Shown piece after piece: positions 23,804 to 32,193 of a stretch of 64,000 bases of DNA. Below the pieces are notes generated by a model. That model ran no database searches. It worked only from the letters and a program-made list of their open reading frames with translations, and was not told where the DNA came from. This DNA is from Sarcina sp. DSM 11001 (GTDB lineage: Bacteria > Bacillota > Clostridia > Lachnospirales > Lachnospiraceae), in contig NZ_FNFZ01000001.1 of the NCBI RefSeq assembly GCF_900101015.1, forward strand, positions 75,412 through 139,411. Reading direction: 5' to 3'. Positions within the stretch are counted from its first letter, which is position 1. Every line of letters starts with the position of its first letter. A program made the position numbers and the translations under genes.

Positions 23804-25060
23804 ATGGAATATGGACTGATCGGGGAGCACCTCCCCCACAGCTTTTCAAAAATCATTCACGAAAAAATCGGGTCTTATACTGGCAGGCCGTATCCCTATG
23901 AGCTGAAGGAGCTGGGACTTGAGGAAGTGGGCAGTTTCCTGGAGGCTGCGGATTTTAAGGGAATTAATGTGACGATCCCCTACAAACAGACGGTGATCCC
24001 CTATCTGGACGGGATCAGTGACCAGGCCCGGCAGATCGGGGCTGTGAATACCATCGTCAACCGGGACGGGAAGCTGTACGGATATAACACAGATTATTAC
24101 GGCATGCGGGATCTGCTCCTGCGGAACAGTATTGATCCTTCCGGAAAAAAGGTCCTGATCCTCGGGACGGGAGGAACGAGCAGAACGGCTCATGCCGTGG
24201 TCTCCGATCTGGGGGCGGCTCAGATCTTCAAGGTCAGCCGGACCAGGAAAGAGGAAGGTACTGTCACTTATGAAGAGGCGCTTGAAAGCCACACGGACGC
24301 GCAGATCATCATCAACACGACTCCGTGCGGAATGTTCCCGGCTATTGACGGCTGTCCTCTGGATCCCGGACATTTCCCGGATCTCTGCGGCCTGATCGAT
24401 GCCGTCTATAACCCGCTGCGGACGACCCTGGTCCTGGAGGCACAGAAACGCGGCATCCCGGCGCAGGGAGGCCTGTACATGCTCGTCGTCCAGGCTGTCT
24501 ATGCTTCCGAACTCTTCATGGACAAAAAGATTGACAGCGGTGTCGCCGGACGGATTTTTCAGGAGATTCTGAATTCCAGGAGAAACATTGTCCTGACAGG
24601 CATGTCCATGTCGGGAAAGACGACCCTGGGGACGGTCCTGGCACAGAAACTGGGCAGGAGGATGGAGGATACTGACGCCATGATCGTCCGGCAGGAACAG
24701 CGGGAGATCACTTCGATTTTCGCTGAAGACGGCGAGCCCTACTTCCGCGACGCGGAATCCGCGGTGATCCGGCAGCTGGCCTCTGAAAACGGCCTCATTA
24801 TTTCCACGGGCGGAGGTGCTGTGCTCCGCCGGGAGAATGTGGATGCCCTGAAAAAGAATGGCTATATTGTTTTTCTGGACCGGCCGCTCAGCCAGATCCT
24901 GCCGGCAGACGACAGACCTCTGGCCAATACGAAGGAAAAGGTCGCCGCACTTCTGGAAAAACGGTATCCAATCTACAGGGCGGTCTGTGACGGCTCCATC
25001 TACAATGACGGATCACCGGAAGAAGGGGCGGAAAAGATCCTGGCCCTGCTGCAAGTCTGA
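23804..25060 (+). CDS. aroE-aroK: fused shikimate dehydrogenase - shikimate kinase
   Basis: One 418-residue chain carries two consecutive shikimate pathway enzymes. Residues 1-255 are AroE: shikimate-binding PHSFSK, the catalytic lysine in NVTIPYKQ (Lys61), NTD (Asp97) and the NADP loop GTGGTSR (121-127). Residues 260-418 are AroK: P-loop GMSMSGKT (266-273), Asp291 and Arg315 (FRDAES) for shikimate, STGGGAV (335-341) and the C-terminal KRYPIYR arginine. All key residues of both halves are present, so both are probably active, converting dehydroshikimate to shikimate to shikimate-3-phosphate. AAGGAG lies 8 nt before ATG 23804. The gene lies between aroC and aroA, whose product uses its end product. 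Confidence 0.93.
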   Translation: MEYGLIGEHLPHSFSKIIHEKIGSYTGRPYPYELKELGLEEVGSFLEAADFKGINVTIPYKQTVIPYLDGISDQARQIGAVNTIVNRDGKLYGYNTDYYGMRDLLLRNSIDPSGKKVLILGTGGTSRTAHAVVSDLGAAQIFKVSRTRKEEGTVTYEEALESHTDAQIIINTTPCGMFPAIDGCPLDPGHFPDLCGLIDAVYNPLRTTLVLEAQKRGIPAQGGLYMLVVQAVYASELFMDKKIDSGVAGRIFQEILNSRRNIVLTGMSMSGKTTLGTVLAQKLGRRMEDTDAMIVRQEQREITSIFAEDGEPYFRDAESAVIRQLASENGLIISTGGGAVLRRENVDALKKNGYIVFLDRPLSQILPADDRPLANTKEKVAALLEKRYPIYRAVCDGSIYNDGSPEEGAEKILALLQV

Positions 25061-25198
25061 ACGCGGGAAAAGGCTTATTAAATACAGCTTTAATACAGCT
25101 TTTGAAGTCCTTTGTCATTGCGGACAGTCGGCGCGTGCTGCAAAAGACTCGCGATCGGGTTTTGGATTAAAGGAAGAGCCTTCCCGGAGGAAAAGAAG

Positions 25199-26437
25199 AT
25201 GATCGTTACGATAAAACCGTCAAAGGCGGAGGGCAGGATGTTCGCTCCGCCGTCCAAAAGCATGGCGCACCGGCTCCTCATCTGCGCGGGATGTGCGGAG
25301 GGGATCAGTGTCATTTCAAATGTGGACCTGTCAGAGGATATTTTGGCCACGCTGGACTGTCTGCGGGCCCTGGGAGCCGGTATCGTCTATAAGGACAGAT
25401 CTGTGACAGTGAGCGGAGTGGATATCCGCCGGACCCCGCATCCTTCTGAGCTTTCCTGCCGGGAATGCGGCAGTACCCTGCGCTTTATGGTCCCGGTCTG
25501 TCTGATGAGCGGGCAGAAAAACACCCTGACAGGAAGTGAAATCCTCCTTAAACGCCCCCTTGGCGTCTACGAGGAGATCTGCAGGGACCAGGGACTGACA
25601 TTTACAAAAGAGGGCAGTCTTCTGACCGTGGAGGGAAGGCTCAGAGCCGGAGATTATGTGGTCCCGGGTAATATCAGCAGCCAGTTTATCAGCGGACTCT
25701 TGTTTGTCCTTCCGCTTCTGGATGAGGACAGCAGGATAGTGCTGGTCCCGCCGGTGGAGAGCCGGCCCTATATTCAGATGACGATGCAGGCGCTGGAGAT
25801 GTTCGGTGTCAGTGTTTTATGGGAGGAAACGGACACGGCCGGCCCGGCACCCTGCGTGATCAGGATCCCGGGCGGACAGAAATACCGGCCGCAGGATCTG
25901 AGTGTGGAGGGAGATTATTCCAATGCCGCCTTTTTTGAAGCTCTGAATCTGATCGGCGGAAAGGTGCTGGTGGAAGGATTGAGCGAAAACAGCCTTCAGG
26001 GCGACCAGGTCTACCGGAGCTGTTTTGAACAGCTTGCGGCGGGGACCCCGGAGCTGGATATCTCTGACTGCCCTGATCTGGGGCCTGTCCTGATGGCGAT
26101 GGCCGCAGGTCTGAACGGCGCCGTCTTTACCGGGACGAAGAGGCTGGAGATCAAGGAGAGCGACCGGGGAGCCGCCATGCAGCAGGAGCTGGAAAAAATG
26201 AACGCCAGGGTGGAAAGGATGGAAAATGAGATCCGGGTCTGGCCGGGTCTGAGCAGTCCCCGGGAAACTCTGGACGGGCACAATGACCACCGGATCGTCA
26301 TGGCTCTCTCTGTCCTGCTCACAAAGACAGGGGGAGCGGTCAGGGGAGCAGAAGCAGTTTCAAAAAGCCTTCCGGATTTTTTTAACAGGCTGAAAGAACT
26401 CGGAATCGAATTTACCGCGGCTGACAGACCGCAGTGA
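25199..26437 (+). CDS. aroA: 3-phosphoshikimate 1-carboxyvinyltransferase (EPSP synthase)
   Basis: AroA joins shikimate-3-phosphate and phosphoenolpyruvate to form EPSP. The 412-residue protein has the N-terminal PPSKSMAHR lysine-serine site, CRECGSTLRF, and the C-terminal KESDRGAAM aspartate and DGHNDHRIVMA arginine blocks. GGAGG lies 8 nt before ATG 25199; the upstream in-frame extension is unconserved. It follows the aroE-aroK fusion by 138 bp. Confidence 0.96.
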   Translation: MIVTIKPSKAEGRMFAPPSKSMAHRLLICAGCAEGISVISNVDLSEDILATLDCLRALGAGIVYKDRSVTVSGVDIRRTPHPSELSCRECGSTLRFMVPVCLMSGQKNTLTGSEILLKRPLGVYEEICRDQGLTFTKEGSLLTVEGRLRAGDYVVPGNISSQFISGLLFVLPLLDEDSRIVLVPPVESRPYIQMTMQALEMFGVSVLWEETDTAGPAPCVIRIPGGQKYRPQDLSVEGDYSNAAFFEALNLIGGKVLVEGLSENSLQGDQVYRSCFEQLAAGTPELDISDCPDLGPVLMAMAAGLNGAVFTGTKRLEIKESDRGAAMQQELEKMNARVERMENEIRVWPGLSSPRETLDGHNDHRIVMALSVLLTKTGGAVRGAEAVSKSLPDFFNRLKELGIEFTAADRPQ

Positions 26438-26471
26438 CGGTCACTCTAAAGGTGGACGGCGCACAATTATT

Positions 26472-26509
26472 CAAGACTCGCTCACGAGTCTTGCGCCCCG
26501 CGTGCGGGG
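26472..26509. repeat. two adjacent hairpins after aroA
   Basis: CAAGACTCG (26472-26480) pairs with CGAGTCTTG (26485-26493), and CCCCG (26496-26500) with CGGGG (26505-26509). Neither has a T-tract. They abut the dispersed repeat at 26506. Confidence 0.65.
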
Positions 26510-26571
26510 TTCCCTTTCTGCGCGTGTATCCCACGTCTGAAGACACGGGTATTACGCGATGAAGAATAAAA
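26506..26571 (+). repeat. dispersed repeat family B, copy 1
   Basis: This 66-bp block aligns without gaps to the reverse complement of 48541-48606; I count 54 of 66 identical positions. It contains an imperfect palindrome at 26521-26558 (CGCGT, CCC, GTCT pairing with AGAC, GGG, ACGCG). It lies 70 bp after the aroA stop. Confidence 0.8.
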
Positions 26572-26650
26572 ACACCCTCTCTGAGATTTTTCCTCTCTGA
26601 GGTTTTTATATAGATTCAATTTAACAGCGAACAGTAAACTATTTTCAAAA

Positions 26651-26665
26651 GGGACAGATTGTCCC
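26651..26665. promoter_or_regulatory. small palindrome upstream of tyrA
   Basis: GGGACA (26651-26656) and TGTCCC (26660-26665) flank GAT, 30 bp before the tyrA start. The size fits an operator half-site pair; no regulator is identified. Confidence 0.35.
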
Positions 26666-26694
26666 TGATCAATGCGGAACAGGAGTGACTTATT

Positions 26695-27555
26695 ATGATG
26701 AACTGGATCAGCGATAATAACATTCTGGTCGTAGGCCTGGGCCTGATGGGCGGAAGCCTGGCAAAGGGGCTTAAGAGACTTGGGTTCAAGGTGGAAGCGA
26801 TCGACAGCAGACAGGAATCGATCGATTATGCCGTCAAAAACGGGATCATTGACAAAGGATATGCTTATCCGGACGAGACGGCGATCCGCAAGGCGGACGT
26901 GATGATCTTTGCCCTGTATCCGCAGGTTTTTAAGGAATGGATCAGGGAGCATCAGTTTCTCTTTAAATACGGCCTCCTGATCACGGATGTGACCGGTGTG
27001 AAAAGCTGCGTCGTCTATGAGATCCAGGATATGCTCAGGGAGGATGTGGAATACGTCCCCGCCCATCCGATGGCCGGCCGTGAGGTCAGCGGGGTCGAGA
27101 ACGCGGACGACGGGATCTTCCGCGGAGCCAACTTCATTGTGGCCCCCACTGAGAAAAACACCGCTTCCGGTATAGCCTGGTGCGAGGCTCTGGGCAGGCT
27201 CCTCGGCTTCCGTAAGATCTCCGTCCTGACACCGGAGGAACATGACAAGATGATCGGATTTGTCTCTCAGCTCACCCATGTCATCGCGGTCAGTCTGATG
27301 ACCTGTAACGACAACACCCACCTGGTCGATTATACCGGCGATTCCTTCCGCGACCTGACCAGGATCGCAAGCATCAATGAGGACATGTGGTCGGAACTCT
27401 TCCTTCTGAACAAAGAGTTCCTGCTCCAGCATATGGATGCCTTTATCAGTGAACTGTCAGAGTTCCGGAATCTTCTGGCAAACGACGACCGCGAGGGCCT
27501 GAAAGACAAAATGCGTCTCTCCACAAAGAGGCACTCCTATTTTATCCAGAAATAG
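26695..27555 (+). CDS. tyrA: prephenate dehydrogenase
   Basis: TyrA oxidatively decarboxylates prephenate to 4-hydroxyphenylpyruvate for tyrosine synthesis. The 286-residue protein has an N-terminal dinucleotide fold (GLGLMGGSLAKGL, about 14-26) and the catalytic histidine in PAHPMAGRE (His124). It lacks the C-terminal ACT domain present in some Firmicutes TyrA proteins, so feedback control may be absent or different. CAGGAG lies 9 nt before ATG 26695; a second ATG follows immediately. It lies between aroA and the DAHP synthase gene. Confidence 0.94.
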   Translation: MMNWISDNNILVVGLGLMGGSLAKGLKRLGFKVEAIDSRQESIDYAVKNGIIDKGYAYPDETAIRKADVMIFALYPQVFKEWIREHQFLFKYGLLITDVTGVKSCVVYEIQDMLREDVEYVPAHPMAGREVSGVENADDGIFRGANFIVAPTEKNTASGIAWCEALGRLLGFRKISVLTPEEHDKMIGFVSQLTHVIAVSLMTCNDNTHLVDYTGDSFRDLTRIASINEDMWSELFLLNKEFLLQHMDAFISELSEFRNLLANDDREGLKDKMRLSTKRHSYFIQK

Positions 27556-27680
27556 GATAAAAAAACAGGATATAAAAAGGATGCGTTTTCTGCGCGATAA
27601 CCCGGGTGAAACCGAAGATAAAAACCAAAAGACGAAAACCAAAAGACCGCTGACAAAGAACAGCGTAAGGAGATCTGGTT

Positions 27681-28733
27681 ATGAATATGGATTTTAAAAG
27701 GAAGCTGACGATCCCGATGGAGGTCAAGGAGATGTATCCCCTGACCGGAAATATGGACAGGATCAAAGAGAAGAGGGATGCGGAGATCCGAAAGATCTTT
27801 TCCGGCAGGAGCAATAAGATCCTGCTGATCATAGGACCCTGCTCCGCGGACAATGAAGTCAGTGTAATGGATTATCTGGAGCGCCTTGCCGATATCCAGG
27901 AAAAGGTAAAGGATCATATTATGATCGTCCCCCGGGTCTACACCAATAAGCCCAGGACGACCGGAGACGGCTATAAGGGCCTGCTGCATCAGCCGGATCC
28001 TCAGGAAAAACCGGATATGCTCAGAGGCATTATCGCCACCAGAGAGCTCCATATGCGCGTGATCCAGGAGACCGGTCTGACCAGCGCCGATGAGATGCTG
28101 TATCCGGAAAACTACAAATATCTGGATGATCTCCTTTCCTATGTGGCGATCGGAGCCAGGTCCGTGGAGGACCAGCAGCACAGGCTCACAGCCAGCGGGA
28201 TGGAAGTCCCTGCAGGCATGAAGAATCCCACCAGCGGAGATTACACGATCATGATGAATTCCATCCATGCGGCGCAGAACAGCCACACCTTTATCTACAG
28301 GGGATGGGAGGCGACTTCGATGGGCAATCCCTATGCGCACGCGATCCTCCGGGGATACACCAACAGCCGCGGCGAGCATTTTTCCAATTATCACTATGAG
28401 GATATCCTCAGGCTCTGTGACGCCTACGAGGCGAGGCCGGAGCTCAAAAATCCTGCAGTGATCATCGACACGAATCACGAGAATTCCGGCAAGGATCCCT
28501 TCCAGCAGCCCAGGATTCTCAAAGAGGTCATGAACAGCCGCAGCTACAGCAGCAGGATCCGGAAGATCGTCAAGGGCTTCATGGTGGAGAGCTATATCGA
28601 GGACGGCCGTCAGGACATCGGCGGAGGCTGCTACGGCAAATCCATCACAGATGCCTGCCTGGGCTGGGAAAAGAGCGAGCGGCTCATCTTTGAGCTGGCG
28701 GAAAGCCTGTCCAAAGAAACAATTTCTGAATAG
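27681..28733 (+). CDS. aroG: 3-deoxy-7-phosphoheptulonate (DAHP) synthase, class I AroFGH type
   Basis: The enzyme condenses phosphoenolpyruvate and erythrose-4-phosphate, the first shikimate pathway step. The 350-residue protein matches the E. coli AroF/AroG/AroH type: GPCSADNE, the KPRTTGDGYKGL active-site loop, GARSVEDQQHR, MKNPTSGD and DTNHENSGKDP, with the C-terminal ESYIEDGRQ block. AAGGAG lies 8 nt before ATG 27681. The following GTPase-nuclease gene starts 8 bp after its stop, implying one transcript. Which aromatic amino acid inhibits it cannot be read from the sequence. Confidence 0.94.
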   Translation: MNMDFKRKLTIPMEVKEMYPLTGNMDRIKEKRDAEIRKIFSGRSNKILLIIGPCSADNEVSVMDYLERLADIQEKVKDHIMIVPRVYTNKPRTTGDGYKGLLHQPDPQEKPDMLRGIIATRELHMRVIQETGLTSADEMLYPENYKYLDDLLSYVAIGARSVEDQQHRLTASGMEVPAGMKNPTSGDYTIMMNSIHAAQNSHTFIYRGWEATSMGNPYAHAILRGYTNSRGEHFSNYHYEDILRLCDAYEARPELKNPAVIIDTNHENSGKDPFQQPRILKEVMNSRSYSSRIRKIVKGFMVESYIEDGRQDIGGGCYGKSITDACLGWEKSERLIFELAESLSKETISE

Positions 28734-28741
28734 TCAAAAAT

Positions 28742-31700
28742 ATGAAAACTGATGAGAAAAAAACAGAGTATTTGTGCATAGGCCTCCTTGCCCACGTTGA
28801 CGCGGGCAAGACGACACTTTCGGAGGCAATTCTGCACCGGACGGGCGCGATCCGCAGCGCGGGCCGCGTCGACCACGGGGATGCCTTTCTCGACACGGAT
28901 GCCATGGAGCGGGACCGCGGGATCACGATTTTTTCCAAGCAGGCGTCTTTTACAACGCATCCTGCACAGCGGACATCCTTACTTGGAAAGCGGGCATCTC
29001 TTCCTGCAGGGCGGGCATCTGTGTCTGCAGGGCGGTCAGCTGTGCCTGCAGCGGAAGTGTCAGCCGAAGATCGTATATGGACGCTGGTGGACACACCCGG
29101 GCACGCGGATTTTTCCACGGAGATGGAAAGAGTGCTTCAGGTGCTGGATTACGCGGTCCTGATCATCAGTGCGGCGGACGGGGTGACCGGTCAGGTCCGG
29201 ATTCTGTGGAGGCTGTTGGACCACTATGGAGTTCCCGTTTTCATTTTTGTGAATAAAATGGATCAGCCGGGGGCGGACCGGGACGCCGTGTACGGGCAGA
29301 TCAGGGCGGAGCTGGGAAATGCCTGCGTAGATCTGCAGGAGGCGTTTTCGGCAGTAGAAGCGGACGGCAGTAAGACCGGGAGCCGCGGTGAATCTGCTTC
29401 TGGATCCCGCGGATCATCAGCAGCCGGTCAGACAGGCGCGGAGCCGGCTGAGCCTGTTCAGTTCAGGGGCTTTTCCGCGGAGCTTCAGGAAGAGACCGCG
29501 GTCTGCGACGACAGCCTGATGGAGCGTTTCCTGGAGGGAGAGGAGATCACCCTGCAGGACGCGGCGGCTCTGGTGTCTGCCAGGAAGCTCTTCCCGCTTT
29601 GCTTCGGGTCAGCCCTGCACGAAGAAGGGGTCGATGTCCTGCTGGCTATGCTGGACACTCTGGCGCCGGCACCTGTCCGCGGGGACAGCTTCGGGGCGCG
29701 GGTATACAAGATCACACACGATGGGAACGGTGCCAGGCTCACCTGGCTGAAGGTGACGGGCGGAGCGCTCCTGCCCCGGCAGATTATTCCGGAAAGTGTC
29801 GACGAGAAGGGGCAGCCGGAGAAGGCTTCCCAGCTGCGCTTCTATAAAGGAGTAAAATTTGAAGCCCTGCAGGAGGCTCCTGCGGGGATCATTGTCGCGG
29901 TGCCCGGCCTGTCCTCCACCCGCGCAGGGCAGGGCCTGGGGGCGGAGGCAGAGACGGCGGAGGCGGAACAGCTCCTGCAGCCCGTCATGCAGAGCCGCCT
30001 CATCCTTCCACCCGGTCAGGACCTGTATGGCGCCTACCGGATGCTGCGGGCTCTGGAGGAGGAGGATCCCATGCTTCACCTCGCCTATGACGAGGAGAAA
30101 AAAGAGATCACTGTCCAGGTCATGGGCCGGGTCCAGAGGGAGATCCTGCAGCGGCTGATCCTGGACCGGTTTGGCATGCAGGTGGATTTTGGCCCTTCCA
30201 GGATCATCTATAAAGAGACAATCGCAGAACCGGCGGAGGGAGTCGGCCACTTCGAGCCTCTGCGGCACTATGCGGAGGTCCATCTCCTCCTTGAGCCCGG
30301 AGAGCCGGGGAGCGGCCTGGTCTTTGAGAGCCGGTGCAGTGTCAATGACCTGGCACTCAACTGGCAGCGGCTGATCATGACCCATCTCGAGGAGCGCCGC
30401 CACAGGGGTGTCCTGACGGGGGCGGAGATCACGGACATGAAGATCAGTATTATCGGGGGGCGCGCCCATGCCAAGCACACGGAGGGCGGAGATTTCCGCA
30501 AGGCGACCTACCGGGCTGTCCGACAGGGCCTGATGATGACCCGCTCTGTCCTCCTGGAGCCGGCCTATGATTTCCGGCTGGAGCTCCCTCAGGACAATCT
30601 GGGCAGGGCCATGGCTGACCTCCAGCAGATGGATGCCTCATTTGGACAGCCGGAGTTTTCAGAACAGACCGGGAACGCTGTGCTGCGGGGAATCGTCACG
30701 GTCGCGACGCTGGGGAGCTACATGGAGGAGGTAGCCGCCTATACCCGTGGGGCGGGGACTCTGCAATGCACTCTGAGCGGCTATATCCCCTGCAAAAATG
30801 CCGAAGCAGTCATTGCTGCTTCCGGCTATGATCCCGAACTGGATGTGCGCAATCCTTCTTCCTCTGTTTTCTGCTCCCACGGGGCAGGCACTATCATTCC
30901 CTGGTATGAGGTGCGCAGTTTCATGCATGTGGACACCGGCTGGCGCTTTCCGGAGGAGGCTCCCGCCATGACCGAGGAGGAATCCCTGGACATCGCCGCG
31001 GAGAGGGCCAGGAAGGCCGCCGAGGAGCGCGAGAAGCAGCGCAGGCTCCTGGAAGAAGGCATTCTTGAACCTGACCGATCATCATTTGACCGATCTTTAC
31101 CGGGAGATGGTCCGGAGGGGACATGGGGAGCACAGACAGGTGTTTCCGCCCCGGGGAAAAACCCGGGAAAAAATCCGGGAAAAAAGAAAGAGGATGCCTT
31201 CCGGCGGCGCCAGCAGGCCGTTTTTGCAGCGGAAAAAGAACTCATGCAGATCTTTGAACGCACCTACGGACCTGTGAAGTCCCGGGCCGGTTCAGAGTCC
31301 GGCCTTTTTGATCCAGATGGATTCGGGTCAGACTCCTCCCGGAAGAAAAAAAGAGAATCCAGCGACCCCTGGGGCCTGGAAAAAACGGGCGCTGACGACA
31401 GGGCGGACAGCAGACCGGAGCGGAAGATAAAGCCGGTCCAGCCCCAGGACCACTATCTGCTGGTCGACGGCTACAACATCATCTTTGCCTGGGAGGATCT
31501 GAGGCAGCTGGCCCTTCGCGACATCAAATCCGCCCGGGACAAGCTGATGGATATCCTGTCCAATTTTGCAGGCTACCGGTCAGAGAAGGTCATCCTCGTT
31601 TTTGACGCTTACAAGGTGGCAGGCGGTCAGGGTGAAGTCCTCCGCTGGCACAACATCGATGTCGTCTATACAAAGGAGGCGGAGACAGCTGACCTCTATA

Positions 31701-31885
31701 TCGAAAAGACTGCCCATGTCCTCGCTAAAAAATACAGAGTCACCGTGGCGACATCTGATGCCATTGAACAGGTCATCATCTTCGGCGCAGGGGCCTTCCG
31801 CATGTCGGCGCAGATGCTCCTGGAGGAGATCATCTTTACCGAACGCGAGATGCGCGAGCAGTACGGGATCGGGACGGATGAGTGA
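28742..31885 (+). CDS. TetM/EF-G-like translation GTPase fused to a Rae1 (YacP)-like NYN nuclease domain
   Basis: This 1047-residue protein joins two ribosome-related modules. Residues 1-760 resemble TetM/TetO ribosomal protection proteins, a branch of EF-G: P-loop AHVDAGKTT (17-25), switch I DRGITIF (58-64), DTPGH (117-121), NKMD (171-174), then domains II-V. Residues 903-1047 are a YacP/Rae1-type NYN (PIN-like) domain with acidic residues in LVDGYN (Asp909), VFDAYK (Asp955), ETAD (Asp984) and ATSDAIEQ (Asp1006). Rae1 of Bacillus subtilis cuts mRNA in the ribosomal A site. Two low-complexity inserts lie in the G domain (72-108, made of 7-residue repeats between switch I and DTPGH, and about 208-239), and a charged, disordered linker (760-900) precedes the nuclease. 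No Shine-Dalgarno is visible; the start is 8 bp after the DAHP synthase stop, suggesting coupling. Tetracycline resistance should not be assumed. Confidence 0.9.
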   Translation: MKTDEKKTEYLCIGLLAHVDAGKTTLSEAILHRTGAIRSAGRVDHGDAFLDTDAMERDRGITIFSKQASFTTHPAQRTSLLGKRASLPAGRASVSAGRSAVPAAEVSAEDRIWTLVDTPGHADFSTEMERVLQVLDYAVLIISAADGVTGQVRILWRLLDHYGVPVFIFVNKMDQPGADRDAVYGQIRAELGNACVDLQEAFSAVEADGSKTGSRGESASGSRGSSAAGQTGAEPAEPVQFRGFSAELQEETAVCDDSLMERFLEGEEITLQDAAALVSARKLFPLCFGSALHEEGVDVLLAMLDTLAPAPVRGDSFGARVYKITHDGNGARLTWLKVTGGALLPRQIIPESVDEKGQPEKASQLRFYKGVKFEALQEAPAGIIVAVPGLSSTRAGQGLGAEAETAEAEQLLQPVMQSRLILPPGQDLYGAYRMLRALEEEDPMLHLAYDEEKKEITVQVMGRVQREILQRLILDRFGMQVDFGPSRIIYKETIAEPAEGVGHFEPLRHYAEVHLLLEPGEPGSGLVFESRCSVNDLALNWQRLIMTHLEERRHRGVLTGAEITDMKISIIGGRAHAKHTEGGDFRKATYRAVRQGLMMTRSVLLEPAYDFRLELPQDNLGRAMADLQQMDASFGQPEFSEQTGNAVLRGIVTVATLGSYMEEVAAYTRGAGTLQCTLSGYIPCKNAEAVIAASGYDPELDVRNPSSSVFCSHGAGTIIPWYEVRSFMHVDTGWRFPEEAPAMTEEESLDIAAERARKAAEEREKQRRLLEEGILEPDRSSFDRSLPGDGPEGTWGAQTGVSAPGKNPGKNPGKKKEDAFRRRQQAVFAAEKELMQIFERTYGPVKSRAGSESGLFDPDGFGSDSSRKKKRESSDPWGLEKTGADDRADSRPERKIKPVQPQDHYLLVDGYNIIFAWEDLRQLALRDIKSARDKLMDILSNFAGYRSEKVILVFDAYKVAGGQGEVLRWHNIDVVYTKEAETADLYIEKTAHVLAKKYRVTVATSDAIEQVIIFGAGAFRMSAQMLLEEIIFTEREMREQYGIGTDE
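28990..29052 (+). repeat. 21-nt tandem repeat in the GTPase domain
   Basis: Units beginning GCGGGCATCT at 28990 and 29011 and GCGGTCAGCT at 29032 are 21 nt apart, encoding GRASLPA-like heptapeptides in frame between switch I and the DTPGH motif. Confidence 0.85.
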
Positions 31886-32193
31886 CGGAAAACGCATTTC
31901 CGGCCACTCCATGACATCAGTTTATTCTCGATTTATTCTCAGTTTATTCATGAAAGACGAAAAAGCTTCCGGAGACCGGTGCATATGTGACGTGTAATGC
32001 AAGGATGGGGCAGAAGACAGGAATTTTGTGCAGGAAACCAGTCTTTAGTTTTAAAATATTTCATAATTTCAGGCCGCCTTTCCCTGTTCTATTTCATGGA
32101 GACATAAGCTATAATGGGATGGAAGCCTGAACCCAGGCTGGATTTCACAGCTTTTACAAAAAGAAACATTGTGCTTTAATAAGGAGGATTATT
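31886..32193 (+). promoter_or_regulatory. gap before the desulfoferrodoxin gene, with candidate promoter
   Basis: A consensus TATAAT lies at 32110-32115, 79 bp before the gene. The matching -35 region is poor (TTCTAT at 32087-32092), so an activator may be needed. Three degenerate 10-11 nt copies of GTTTATTCTC occur at 31919-31950. I see no other gene or terminator here. Confidence 0.4.

Noticed and set aside
22341-23849. Open frame of 502 codons on the minus strand
   Set aside because: Antisense to aroC and its flanks; no family match and no start signal.
26472-26509. Intrinsic terminator of aroA
   Set aside because: The hairpins are stable but no T-tract follows either of them, and the next gene continues the pathway, so read-through is likely.
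28742-31000. Tetracycline resistance gene (tetM/tetO type)
   Set aside because: The GTPase is related to TetM but carries G-domain inserts and a fused nuclease, sits in an aromatic biosynthesis gene string, and shows no mobile-element context.
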